The position numbers were made by a program, and so were the translations under genes. From Methanosarcina mazei S-6 (GTDB taxonomy: Archaea; Halobacteriota; Methanosarcinia; Methanosarcinales; Methanosarcinaceae): DNA of 64,000 bases. The stretch is from positions 2,356,001 through 2,420,000 of the forward strand of contig NZ_CP009512.1 in assembly GCF_000970205.1 (NCBI RefSeq), written 5' to 3'. Position 1 is the first letter of the stretch. Every line of letters starts with the position of its first letter. This document shows, piece by piece, positions 9,551 through 18,135 of the stretch. Below the pieces are notes generated by a model. That model did not search any database, was not told where the DNA came from, and saw only the letters and a program-made list of their open reading frames with translations.

Positions 9551-9703
9551 AAAGGAAGGAGAGAGTACGTGATGAGTTTTCTCATCATGGACTTTCATGC
9601 CAAAGGAAGGAGAGAGTACGTGATGAGTTTTCTCATCATGGACTTTCATGCCAAAGGAAGGAGAGAGTACGTGATGAGTTTTCTCATCATGGACTTTCAT
9701 GCC
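9551..9703 (+). repeat. three 51-bp tandem repeats with hairpin
   Basis: Three near-identical 51-bp units start at 9551, 9602 and 9653. Each contains TGATGAG-TTTT-CTCATCA, a 7-bp stem with a four-base loop. The first copy overlaps the 3' end of the IS110 transposase gene, whose last codons read into the repeat. They are followed directly by the second copy of the 32-bp repeat. Confidence 0.92.
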
Positions 9704-9734
9704 AAATGTAAAGAAGAAAATGAAAATGAAAATG
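9703..9734 (+). repeat. 32-bp direct repeat, right copy
   Basis: Identical to 6466-6497 and located at the far side of the insertion block, straight after the 51-bp repeats. It runs into further degenerate GAAAATG/GGAAATG repeats that fill the space up to the enolase gene. Confidence 0.8.
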
Positions 9735-9856
9735 GAAATGGAAATAAGAATAGGGAAATGTAAATAAGGAAATAAGTAAAAAACTGAAAATAAGTAAAAA
9801 GCCGAAAAGAATGAAAATAAAAAAGGTAAAAAATTAGAAAACTGCATTAAAAAGGG

Positions 9857-11143
9857 TTAGAGCTGCACATAATGTGCAACTTCGCCAAGGTCTTCTTCTA
9901 TTCTGAGAAGCTGGTTGTATTTTGCAGTTCTCTCGCCGCGTGCCGGTGCACCGGTCTTTATCATTTCAGCTCCTATTGCAACCGCGAGGTCTGAAATGGT
10001 CGTATCTTCAGTTTCTGCAGAGCGATGGCTTACAATTACTGTGTAGCCGTTTCTGGAAGCCATGCTTGCGGCATCAAAAGCTTCCGAGATTGAGCCAATC
10101 TGGTTAACTTTGAGAAGGAGGGCATTTGCTGCTCCCATGTCCACTCCTTTTGACAGCCTTTCAATGTTTGTGACAAAGAGGTCGTCACCTACAATGATTG
10201 TGTCCCAGAGTTCATTGGTAAGCGCTTCAAAGTCTTCGAAGGCTTCCTCATAGAAGGGGTCTTCAATAGAAAGGATCGGGTAAGAGTTTACAAGCTCCAC
10301 ATAATAGTCAAGCAGTTCAGGAGCAGCCAGTTTCTTCCCGTCAATGTTATAGAATTCCTCTTCATAAAACTCGGTTGCTGCGGCATCAAGACCTATTGTG
10401 ACCTCAGACTCGGTATAGCCTGCTTCTTCAATTGCGTGTACGAGCGCATCAAGGGCTTCTGTGGACTCGCCCATTTTTGGAGCGTACCCGCCTTCGTAAC
10501 CCACGTTAGTAGAAGAGCGTCCGTATTTATTCTCCAGGAACTTCCCGAGGGTCTGGTAAATCTCAGCCCCGATCTGAAGAGCTTCGTAGAAGGTCTCTGC
10601 GCCTTTCGGCTGAATCATGAATTCCTGAATTGCAAGCTCGTTTCCTGCATGTTTTCCTCCATTCAGGACATTCATTGTGGGCACTGGGAGGGTAAAAGCG
10701 TTGGAGCCGCCGAAATAACGGTAAAGCGGTATATTAAGAGAGTCAGCTGCAGCTTTTGCAACTGCCATGGATACGCCAAGAATGGCATTTGCTCCAAGGT
10801 TAGATTTGTTTTCGGTCTCATCGAGCTCTATCATAAGCTCGTCGATTTCCCGCTGGTTTCGCACATCAAGTCCAAGCAGTTCCTTCTGGATAATGGTATT
10901 TACGTTCTTGACTGCGGTCAGGACTCCTTTTCCTCCGTACCTGTTAGGATCTGCATCACGCAGTTCAAGGGCTTCGTTAGTACCCGTGGAAGCTCCTGAA
11001 GGAACACTTGCCCTGCCAAATCCTTTAGGTGTAAACACATCAACTTCAACTGTGGGATTTCCCCTTGAGTCCAGGATCTCCCGAGCATGTATCTTTTGGA
11101 TCTTATATTCTCCAGAATCCTGCTGTAAACCGATATACGACAT
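9857..11143 (-). CDS. eno: enolase
   Basis: Enolase interconverts 2-phosphoglycerate and phosphoenolpyruvate in glycolysis/gluconeogenesis. The protein (428 residues) is full length. It begins with the HAREILDSRGNPTVEVDV segment and has the SGASTG loop, the catalytic acid region (NVGYEGGYAP), metal ligands in GLDAAATEFY, SIEDPFYEE and VGDDLFVTN, the catalytic lysine in LLLKVNQIGS and the SHRSAETED loop. The ATG at 11143 is preferred to the one at 11146 because GGGTGA lies five bases upstream of it. A TATA-like sequence (AATATATGTATAG on the minus strand, near 11172-11184) would give a very short leader. The gene stands alone. Confidence 0.97.
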   Translation of the reverse strand: MSYIGLQQDSGEYKIQKIHAREILDSRGNPTVEVDVFTPKGFGRASVPSGASTGTNEALELRDADPNRYGGKGVLTAVKNVNTIIQKELLGLDVRNQREIDELMIELDETENKSNLGANAILGVSMAVAKAAADSLNIPLYRYFGGSNAFTLPVPTMNVLNGGKHAGNELAIQEFMIQPKGAETFYEALQIGAEIYQTLGKFLENKYGRSSTNVGYEGGYAPKMGESTEALDALVHAIEEAGYTESEVTIGLDAAATEFYEEEFYNIDGKKLAAPELLDYYVELVNSYPILSIEDPFYEEAFEDFEALTNELWDTIIVGDDLFVTNIERLSKGVDMGAANALLLKVNQIGSISEAFDAASMASRNGYTVIVSHRSAETEDTTISDLAVAIGAEMIKTGAPARGERTAKYNQLLRIEEDLGEVAHYVQL

Positions 11144-11146
11144 CAT

Positions 11147-11790
11147 TTCACCCTTTCTAATCTCTGACTATCTATACATATATTCTGTTATTTGAACTTG
11201 ACTTTTAGTTGATCTATGCGTCAGTTAATCTAAGCGTTACATGTCCGAATTGTATTTAATTCTTTATCCGGTTCGGACGAATAATTTAACTGAGTGATGT
11301 GCCTGCATTTTCCGGAAGAGATATTCTTTTTCAGAGGAGACATTCCTTTTTTATTCTTCTACAACAATTCTATCTCAGGGCAGCAGTATGTAAGGAATCT
11401 CATTTTAAGGAATCCTGTTTTGAGAATTCACACATATCTTTTCAGAGCAAATCTTCCCCATTTAAAGGATAGAAGAGATTAATGCGCCTAAAGCCGATTA
11501 TTTATTTATCTGAAGTATTTATTTCCAGCTTTCAAGGACATCTATCTCCCGGAACAACAGAACCTCTTTTTTTGTTTCCTGAATGTCTATTTTCTGCTTA
11601 AGAGATGTTTATTCCTGCAAACCCATGCTTTAAAGGTTTTGGTTAGAACTACAAAGTCTATTTTTTTCTGGAGATTTGTTCTTCAAGTCTTTTATACACA
11701 AACTCCATGAAAAAGGAACTACTAGGGTTAGATACCTTTTTTATCTGGTTACAGTACCCAATTTATTTAAAAAAATAATTTTATCTACAT
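11147..11790. other. intergenic region between eno and HTH gene
   Basis: The region carries the divergent promoters of enolase (left) and the small HTH gene (right). A 62-codon open frame at 11294-11482 has no family resemblance or ribosome site and is not called. No RNA gene was recognised. Confidence 0.5.
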
Positions 11791-11803
11791 AAAATATATA
11801 AAC
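11791..11803 (+). promoter_or_regulatory. TATA box of the HTH regulator gene
   Basis: AAAATATATAAAC is centred about 28 bp before the ATG at 11826, so transcription should begin within a few bases of the start codon, giving a leaderless or near-leaderless mRNA. No Shine-Dalgarno precedes the ATG, in agreement. Confidence 0.65.
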
Positions 11804-11825
11804 CTGAAAGTATTATTCATTCTCG

Positions 11826-12215
11826 ATGACCGAAGATTCTCCAGTTAATTTAACCGAAAAAGAGTATTCAATCATTGATATGCTCCAGAGCCTGGGACTC
11901 CCGAGGACAGAGGCCACCGCAATCGTATGTTTAAAAGACTGTAAAGAGCTCAGATCCCTTCACATCGAACTCGTTTCCGGACTCAGACAACCGGAAGTGA
12001 GTGTAGCCATGCGCCCTCTAAGGGATAGGGGCTGGGTGGATGAAAGGTCCGAAAAGAAGAATAAAGGAAAAGGCAGACCTGTAAAATATTACCAGTTAAC
12101 TGTTCCATTCCCGAAAATAGTACAGACTCTGGAAGAGGAATTTTTAAGAGATAATACCGAGAAGATGATTGCACTAAAAAGATTACGGGAACTGGAAATC
12201 ATAATGCAAAACTAG
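11826..12215 (+). CDS. small winged-helix transcriptional regulator
   Basis: This 129-residue protein has a predicted winged helix-turn-helix: LTEKEYSIIDMLQSLGLPRTEAT, then a recognition region QPEVSVAMRPLRDRGWV and a basic wing (KKNKGKGRPVKYYQL). It resembles archaeal TrmB/ArsR-type predicted regulators. A short helical C-terminus (EEFLRDNTEKMIALKRLREL) may dimerise. No ligand domain is present and the target is unknown; the isolated location suggests autoregulation or a distant target. It terminates in TAG, which is rare in this window. If that TAG were decoded, the frame would run 14 more codons to TGA at 12258-12260. Confidence 0.75.
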   Translation: MTEDSPVNLTEKEYSIIDMLQSLGLPRTEATAIVCLKDCKELRSLHIELVSGLRQPEVSVAMRPLRDRGWVDERSEKKNKGKGRPVKYYQLTVPFPKIVQTLEEEFLRDNTEKMIALKRLRELEIIMQN

Positions 12216-12375
12216 CCTTACTGCAGTTCTAATTCGGAACAATTAAGTTTGAATAACTGAAAAATAAGTTTCTTAAAAATGGAAATGGGACAATTTGCTA
12301 GATCTGTTTTCCATCATTTTCAGCTTAAACTGGCCGGTTCCAGAACAATACTATATTTATATCAATTGGAAAATA

Positions 12376-12831
12376 TTATTCGTTATCAGGGATCTGTATA
12401 AAGCTCACGGGGGCAAACCCCTGCTCCGGATCCATTATCCTTCTGGCAGAAATTCCTTCTAACTCGAAAATAAATACTTCTACAACCATGAAAACTTCAC
12501 TTTCCCCTCGCAGGCAACCCAGTTTAATGTCATCACCCCGGGCTGTCCCTGCATGAAGGTGAATTTTGGGCTCCCCGTCCTCCTGAAAAATGTCCCCGAT
12601 CCCGAGAATCTCACGGGCGTCACTGAAGCCGGTCCAGACAGGTTCAGGAGGCCTTCTGTTTTCTTTCGGACCTGCAACAAGTTTTCCTTCCTTCAATGCA
12701 CCCAACAGCATAAACACAGCAGACTCGATCTTCTCAAGTTCTGCAAGTTTGATAAGTTCAAGAATCAGGTCATCCCCGTGGTCAATCCTTACGGTAAAAA
12801 CCCTTCCTATCCTTCCTTTTGCGTACTCCAT
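12376..12831 (-). CDS. PPC/DUF296-domain protein
   Basis: This 151-residue protein consists almost wholly of a PPC (DUF296) domain, a trimeric beta-rich fold found in archaeal and bacterial stand-alone proteins and in plant AT-hook DNA-binding proteins. Diagnostic parts are the opening RVFTVRIDHGDDLILEL, the AVFMLLGALKEG strand-turn and the HLHAGTARGDD histidine loop, which could bind metal. Its ribosome site GAGGGGGAA lies just before the ATG and overlaps the stop codon of the upstream ABC ATPase gene, so the two are translationally linked. The molecular role of archaeal PPC proteins is not established. Confidence 0.82.
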   Translation of the reverse strand: MEYAKGRIGRVFTVRIDHGDDLILELIKLAELEKIESAVFMLLGALKEGKLVAGPKENRRPPEPVWTGFSDAREILGIGDIFQEDGEPKIHLHAGTARGDDIKLGCLRGESEVFMVVEVFIFELEGISARRIMDPEQGFAPVSFIQIPDNE

Positions 12832-12840
12832 TATTCCCCC

Positions 12841-13524
12841 TCACTGATCCGTTATTTTTCCGTCCACAATTTTGATAACCCTGTCGGCTTTTCCAGCCAG
12901 CTCTTCATTATGGGTTACCACAATAAATGTCTGATTATACTCCCTGTTCAGTCTGCGGAGAAGTTCATAGATTAAATCCCCTGTTTTCGTATCAAGGTTG
13001 CCTGTTGGCTCGTCTCCGAGCACGATTGCCGGGGAACAGCTGAGAGCCCGGGCTACAGCAACCCTCTGGTTTTGCCCGCCTGAAAGTTCTCCTGGCCTGT
13101 GGTCTATTCTGTCTGCGAGCCCGACCTCTTTAAGGAGTTTTTCTGCAACAGACTTTGCTTCATCCCTGCTCTTTCCCGCAATCAGGAGCGGCATCATTAC
13201 GTTTTCGAGAGCAGTAAAATCGGGAAGAAGATGGTGGTACTGGAAAATAAAGCCAAGCATCCTGTTTCTCACTGCGGAACGTTCCTTATCCGACATCTTT
13301 GTTACGTCCCTGCCGTCTATAAGAAGAGTTCCTGAGCTGGGCGTGTCCAGCAGACCTATGAGATGCATAAGTGTGCTTTTGCCTGAACCAGAAGGACCTA
13401 CAATTGCAACAAATTCCCCTTTTTGAATTATCAGGTTTGCGCTGTCAAGAGCGCGAAATTCAACCCCGTTTTTGTAAGTTTTGGTCAGGTTCTTAAGCTC
13501 TATAATTGGGATTTCGTCTGTCAT
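12841..13524 (-). CDS. LolD/MacB-type ABC transporter ATPase
   Basis: A 227-residue ATP-binding subunit of the LolD/MacB/FtsE class. It has Walker A GPSGSGKST, Q-loop FQYHHLLPDF, signature LSGGQNQRVAVARAL, Walker B IVLGDEPTGNLD and H-loop VVTHN. Such ATPases normally pair with a FtsX/MacB-like permease for lipoprotein or peptide export. No permease gene is adjacent here; instead the gene is followed nine bases later by the PPC-domain gene. AGGAAA precedes the ATG. The partner must be encoded elsewhere. Confidence 0.92.
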   Translation of the reverse strand: MTDEIPIIELKNLTKTYKNGVEFRALDSANLIIQKGEFVAIVGPSGSGKSTLMHLIGLLDTPSSGTLLIDGRDVTKMSDKERSAVRNRMLGFIFQYHHLLPDFTALENVMMPLLIAGKSRDEAKSVAEKLLKEVGLADRIDHRPGELSGGQNQRVAVARALSCSPAIVLGDEPTGNLDTKTGDLIYELLRRLNREYNQTFIVVTHNEELAGKADRVIKIVDGKITDQ

Positions 13525-13746
13525 GCTTTTCCTGCGATTTCAAAACTTCAGTCTTAAAAATAGAGGAGTTCTTAAGTAAAGAGCTTTTGGGAACGGGATA
13601 GGAAGCATATTAAAAATTAACTGCCTGTGTCCGGCAAATTCTATTTTAAAGCCTGGACCCTGGAGCACCTATCGTAATATCGCTGATCATTTTTGTTGTG
13701 CCCATTAATATATCACCATTATCGAATTGCACAGACCATAAACCTA

Positions 13747-14664
13747 TCAGAGTACTGGCTGGTTATCGGTTTTTAGACTCTGGTCTCCGGTTCCATTTCT
13801 ACTCACGAGATAAGCTGCTGTAAGAATTAACACGCAGCCCAGGAGAGTCGAAATATAAAACGGGCTTCTCAGGACAACCGTGTCAAAGAAGATTCCTGAT
13901 ACGGGTTCCAGAAGGGCAAGAATGCTGCCAGTCTGAGCTTTTATGCCTGAAATTCCCCTGAGGTAGAGGATGGCAGCGAAGGTTATAGTTATACCAAAGA
14001 GAAACAGAGTATCGAAATTCTTTAAGAATACTGAGGCAGGAGTTAAAAGTGCTGACGGCAACATAAAAAGAAGGCTTACTCCGGTCAACCAGAAAGTCTG
14101 GGAGATCCCTGTATAGTCATGCCTCAGGTAACGGATCAGAATTATTGTCGTACCGAAAGAGATTCCTGAAAGTATGCCGTATAACAGGCCCTTTATGAAC
14201 TCGGAGCCTGCATTAATGTTAAACAGAATTTCACCGGGACGCGTAATAAGCAATACCCCCAAAACCGAAAGGATGAGAGGCAGGAAACTTTTACTGCTGC
14301 CCTTCTCGCCGAGAATTGCCGGAGCAAGCAGATTGACATATACCGGAGCCGTATAAAGGAGAAGGACGGCAGTGGAAATCCCGCTGTGCCTTATAGCAGA
14401 TAGATAGCATATTCCTGTTACAGCATTAAGGAAACCCAGCAGTAAAAGATATTTTCTGTTCCTGCGAAGTCTGAGCTGTTCCAGGCTTCCGCTCAGCAGC
14501 AGGTAAAAGAAAATCATGAATACGCCGAATAAAAGCCTGCAGAATAAAACGGACCCTACAGACATATCCTGAACCCGGTCCAGAAAAACCCCAATGGTAC
14601 CGTAAATGATGCTGCCTGTTATGACTTCTGAATATGACTTGAAAGAATTTTCCTGAACTGGCAC
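13747..14664 (-). CDS. EamA/DMT-family transporter (copy 1)
   Basis: An integral membrane protein with about ten hydrophobic segments and two EamA repeats, the layout of drug/metabolite exporters. It is clearly paralogous to the next gene: both share IYGT(I/V)GVF, DMSVGS and the LLLYT..Y segments in the first half and GSILxLLEPVS in the second. I chose the GTG at 14664 rather than the GTG at 14682. A TATA-like sequence at about 14687-14698 would place the transcription start near 14664, and the resulting N-terminus matches the paralogue in length. The substrate is unknown. Tandem duplication is the likely origin of the pair. Confidence 0.82.
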   Translation of the reverse strand: MPVQENSFKSYSEVITGSIIYGTIGVFLDRVQDMSVGSVLFCRLLFGVFMIFFYLLLSGSLEQLRLRRNRKYLLLLGFLNAVTGICYLSAIRHSGISTAVLLLYTAPVYVNLLAPAILGEKGSSKSFLPLILSVLGVLLITRPGEILFNINAGSEFIKGLLYGILSGISFGTTIILIRYLRHDYTGISQTFWLTGVSLLFMLPSALLTPASVFLKNFDTLFLFGITITFAAILYLRGISGIKAQTGSILALLEPVSGIFFDTVVLRSPFYISTLLGCVLILTAAYLVSRNGTGDQSLKTDNQPVL

Positions 14665-14767
14665 ATTCGAGAAATAAAACACTGTGGATATATATTTTTT
14701 GGAGTAAGACCGGGTTTTCAGCGGGATTTTTTCCTGAACTCAGAAATATAAAAAGAAAGAAGGGAAT

Positions 14768-15733
14768 TTATTTTCCCTGAGGTCTTAAGAGTTCTTTTTT
14801 CCAGAAAGGCAATTTTATACTGGAGGCCAGTTTTTCCCCAAAGATAAATTTTCTGAGAAACACACAGTTATCAAGGCTTATCACAATTGCTGCTGCAAGG
14901 ATAAAGAAGCATCCGATAAGCATTCCACTGTGTACATCGCTCCCCAGCACAGTGTAATCGAAGAATATGCAGGAAACAGGCTCAAGAAGGGTCAGGATAC
15001 TGCCTGTGATGGCACTTACTCCTGCAACCCCTCTTATGTAAAACACTGCACCTATACCTGTAATCATTACTCCGAAAAGCATGAGGGTATAAAGGTTTTC
15101 TACAAGAACCTGTCCTGGCAGGGTGACTGCAAAAGGAGACAGGAAGACCAGACTGATCACACTCTGCCAGACCAGCTGGGTAAGCCCGTTGTATTCGTTC
15201 CTCAGGTAGCGGACGGAGATAATGACACCGCTGCTGAAAAGGCCGCCTACGAGCCCGAAAACCACACCTTTGAGATAGTCGCTTCCGAATGCAATCTGTT
15301 CAAAGCCGCCTTCAGGTCTTGTTACGTAAAATACACCTATGAGGCCAAGGAAAAGGGCAAAAATAGTTTTCTCAGTATTCTTTTCTCCAAGAAGAGCAGG
15401 AGCAAGGAAAGTCAGGTATATGGGGTCAGTATAAAGAAGAAGAACGGCAGAAGAAGCCCCGAGATACCGGATTGCAGAATAGTAGGAAAACATCTGTGAA
15501 ACATATAAGATTCCTAAAAGAAGAAGATATTTTTTCTTCTTTTTTAACGCAAGTTGACTGAGGTTTCCGGTAATTGCAAGATAGCACAGTATGGCTGACA
15601 GCCCGAAGAGGACTCTATAGAAAATAATGGAGCCAACAGACATGTCCTTAAGATATTCCATAAAAATTCCGACGGTACCATAAATAACACATGCGGTGAG
15701 CAATTCAAGGTGATGTTTAGAGGCAGCAATCAT
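14768..15733 (-). CDS. EamA/DMT-family transporter (copy 2)
   Basis: A 321-residue protein with around ten transmembrane segments and two EamA domains, homologous along its length to the gene just downstream. It has an extra basic, soluble C-terminal tail (about 30 residues ending LRPQGK) that copy 1 lacks. Its start ATG lies about 25 bases downstream of a strong TATA-like run (near 15750-15765), suggesting a leaderless message. The separate TATA boxes of the two paralogues imply independent promoters rather than one operon. The transported metabolite cannot be inferred. Confidence 0.85.
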   Translation of the reverse strand: MIAASKHHLELLTACVIYGTVGIFMEYLKDMSVGSIIFYRVLFGLSAILCYLAITGNLSQLALKKKKKYLLLLGILYVSQMFSYYSAIRYLGASSAVLLLYTDPIYLTFLAPALLGEKNTEKTIFALFLGLIGVFYVTRPEGGFEQIAFGSDYLKGVVFGLVGGLFSSGVIISVRYLRNEYNGLTQLVWQSVISLVFLSPFAVTLPGQVLVENLYTLMLFGVMITGIGAVFYIRGVAGVSAITGSILTLLEPVSCIFFDYTVLGSDVHSGMLIGCFFILAAAIVISLDNCVFLRKFIFGEKLASSIKLPFWKKELLRPQGK

Positions 15734-15891
15734 GCTATATGAGGGGATACGAATGTATATATATTTTTAGTAAGATAACAACAATTCCAGTAGTATAACA
15801 CTTTGTAAAAAAATTTATATATTTGGTATGAAAAATATTATTATATTTCAGCGCAGGTTAACACTTAGCATATTCATTTCGGAGATATATT

Positions 15892-17553
15892 TCAGCGCTT
15901 TTTTAAATTGAGAACAACATGTTGTCTGCTTCCTGTCCTGTAGATTGTAAGCCCTTTCAATCCCTGTTTCCAGGCATAAATCAGAGCTTTCCCTATATCC
16001 TCTTTTCCAGCATCTACAGGCATGTTTATGGTTTTTGAGATCCCTGCATGGCAGTGTCTCTGAAAGGCTGCCTGTATATCTATATGAGTTTTCCAGTTAA
16101 TATCAAGGGCTGACCTGAAGAGCCCTTTTTCTTCCTCGCTCACTATTTTTGAATCTGTTATGTCCTGCAGAGTTCCGTGAGCATATACATGCTCAAGCAG
16201 CCGATTGTAATCAGGTTTCGAAAGCTTTTGCTTGAAATGCGTTTCAAAAAGGGGATGCACAAGCATGAATTCCTTTCCAGCTATCCTGGCCCGCCTGTAA
16301 ACCCAGCTGAAAACAGGCTCAATTCCTGCCGAGCAGCCGGCGAGGATGCTTATAGTGCCAGTAGGGGCAATTGCAGTTAATGTTGCATTTCTTACTGGAA
16401 ATTCCCATATTGAGTTTTCGTATTCCGGAAAAGGCCCTTTTTCGGCTGCAAGTTTTTCTGACTCCCGGATAGCAGCCCGGTTAATCTGGCCCATAAGTTT
16501 TTCTGCAAGCCTGAGAGCTTCTTCCGAGTCATAGGGCAGCCCGAGTTTCAAAAGCATATCATGAAAGCCCATGACTCCAAGCCCGATTTTTCGTGTCTTT
16601 TTTGTTGCCTTTTCAATCTCCGGGACAGGATAAACATTTACATCGATTTCATTATCCAGGAAACGGACAGCTTTTCGGACTGCTTCCCTGAGTGAGTCCC
16701 GGTTAACTTTTCCTTCCTCAACAAGTATGGAAAGGTTAATGCTTCCCAGGTTGCAGGACTCAAAAGGCAGGAGAGGTTCTTCTCCGCAGGGGTTTGTCGC
16801 TGAAATGTCTCCAAGTGCAGGTGTGAAATTGTCCCTGTTTATGTGGTCATAGAAAAGAACCCCCGGCTCTCCATTTCTCCAGATCCCCTCGACGATTTCG
16901 GAAAATATTTCTCCTATTTTTGTGCCTGTTTCTGTATTCCAGACCTCATCCATCCTTCCTTCGTCAGCCAGGCTCATGAAAGAATCGGTAAGCATGACAG
17001 AGATATTGAAATTACTCAGAACTCCTTCAGTACGTTTTGCCCTTATAAAAGAAATAATGTCATTATGGGAAATATCGAGAATCCCCATATTGGCGCCTCT
17101 TCTTTTCCCAAAATGTTTTACAATCTCGGTAGCCTCATTAAAGAGCCGCATTAAAGCTACAGGTCCGCTCGCAGTACCCACACCTGAGACAGTAACAGAG
17201 CCGTCGGGCCTGATCTTTGAGAAATTAAAACCCGTACCTCCTCCTGTCTTCTGTATAAGGGCAGCAGTCTTGACAGAATCAAATATTTTTTCTATTCCGT
17301 CCTCAACAGGTATGACAAAACAGGCTGAAAGCTGGCCTGAAGGTGTCCCCGCATTCATAAGAGTTGGAGAGCTTGGAATGAAGGCTTTACTGAGAATAAT
17401 GTCAAGAAACTCGGTATACTCTCCCCGGTTTAATGCAATTGCTTTCGCTACCCTCTTACAGACGTCCTCCCAATCTTTCTCTCCTTCCTGAAGGTACCTG
17501 GATTTAAGAGTCTCAATTGCAAGAAGATCAAATTCTTCTCCGGTTTCAGACAC
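15892..17553 (-). CDS. nrdJ: adenosylcobalamin-dependent ribonucleotide reductase
   Basis: Class II ribonucleotide reductase makes deoxyribonucleotides using adenosylcobalamin. The 553-residue protein starts directly at the catalytic region (LAIETLKSRYL) and has no ATP-cone. It shows the redox cysteine in GQLSACFVIPVEDG, the GGGTGFNFSKIRP loop, the active-site NPCGEEPLLPFESCNLGSINL with its cysteines, the C-E pair region, and the PTGTISILAGCSAGIEP phosphate loop. It ends at KGLTIYRTGSRQ without the long C-terminal cysteine tail of many NrdJ proteins, so the final reduction may use another route. The start is GTG with GGGAG eight to nine bases upstream. No separate small subunit gene is needed for this class. 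Confidence 0.92.
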   Translation of the reverse strand: MSETGEEFDLLAIETLKSRYLQEGEKDWEDVCKRVAKAIALNRGEYTEFLDIILSKAFIPSSPTLMNAGTPSGQLSACFVIPVEDGIEKIFDSVKTAALIQKTGGGTGFNFSKIRPDGSVTVSGVGTASGPVALMRLFNEATEIVKHFGKRRGANMGILDISHNDIISFIRAKRTEGVLSNFNISVMLTDSFMSLADEGRMDEVWNTETGTKIGEIFSEIVEGIWRNGEPGVLFYDHINRDNFTPALGDISATNPCGEEPLLPFESCNLGSINLSILVEEGKVNRDSLREAVRKAVRFLDNEIDVNVYPVPEIEKATKKTRKIGLGVMGFHDMLLKLGLPYDSEEALRLAEKLMGQINRAAIRESEKLAAEKGPFPEYENSIWEFPVRNATLTAIAPTGTISILAGCSAGIEPVFSWVYRRARIAGKEFMLVHPLFETHFKQKLSKPDYNRLLEHVYAHGTLQDITDSKIVSEEEKGLFRSALDINWKTHIDIQAAFQRHCHAGISKTINMPVDAGKEDIGKALIYAWKQGLKGLTIYRTGSRQHVVLNLKKR

Positions 17554-18135
17554 AAAAATCGCTTCTCCCGCATATTCAGCAGTTTTTACTCACAGTTTTT
17601 AATGGAATTTCCTGTTATGCGTGAATTATTATACATTTCCTGTTACGCGTAACTTGTTATACATATCCTGTTATGCGTGACTTGTTACGCATTCCTGTTA
17701 CACGTTACCGTTGTTTTCTAAAAACATCTTATATTTCTTATTGGACGGTATTTTTTATCAGTATATCCGAAAATCCGGTTAGAACGTATAATCAGAAACA
17801 ACAATAAGTTTCATTTGAACCGACTAATATTTTTGCAGTACTTGGTTTTCGCAGTTCTTGATTATAGTTTCCATTCTGTCTTCAATTGTTTTCATTCAAT
17901 TTTTTCATATTTTGGCAATTATTTAAATCGGTTATTTTTCTTCTTTTTCGTCGTGGGAAGGGCTGCAACCCACTATAATATAAACCTGGAATTCTCCTAT
18001 AGCAGGTACAAAAAATGAAAGTTAAAAAAAGTATAAAAATGAAAGTTAAAAAAGGCACAAAAAACAAAGTAAAAAATAACAAATAAAAAAATAAAAATTT
18101 AAAAGAAGTGTTGAATGGTCCGGTTACTCAAAACT
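17554..18135. other. intergenic region with degenerate repeats
   Basis: The left part has repeats of TCCTGTTATGCGTGACTTG type (see 17609-17710). The right part is very AT-rich, with short A-tract repeats such as AATGAAAGTTAAAAAA twice near 18014-18052. No gene was recognised. Confidence 0.55.
17609..17710. repeat. degenerate ~30-bp direct repeats
   Basis: Variants of TTCCTGTTAYGCGT(G/A)A followed by a TTRTTAYRCAT segment occur about four times with roughly 28-31-bp spacing upstream of nrdJ. The copies have diverged. A role in nrdJ expression is possible but not shown. Confidence 0.65.

Larger units (their letters stand above)
6758..9572 (+). pseudogene. IS110-family transposase, disrupted
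   Basis: The coding sequence is broken in two ways. Its N-terminal 140 codons (6758-7177) carry the RuvC-like DEDD residues (GLDIHKRF, ACES, DKID). An IS66-family element then interrupts the gene. Removing that element and one target copy joins codon 140 exactly in frame with 8746, continuing as IKNEAH...MLHLGDVLTD. A second lesion, a frameshift near 8970 (the upstream frame stops at 8992-8994), separates this part from the C-terminal domain (SVPGIGELGAATLIAEIGDF through GRITKRGSK), which reads on to 9572. The enzyme would be a DEDD recombinase acting with a guide RNA, but this copy should be inactive. Confidence 0.9.

Noticed and set aside
9284-9847. 187-codon minus-strand frame opposite the IS110 gene
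   Set aside because: It is a shadow of the IS110 C-terminal domain plus the 51-bp repeats; the repeated peptide simply mirrors the DNA repeat.
15892-17553. Suspected truncation of NrdJ by an amber codon
   Set aside because: The gene ends in TGA and starts at a family-typical point with a GTG and ribosome site; no TAG is involved.
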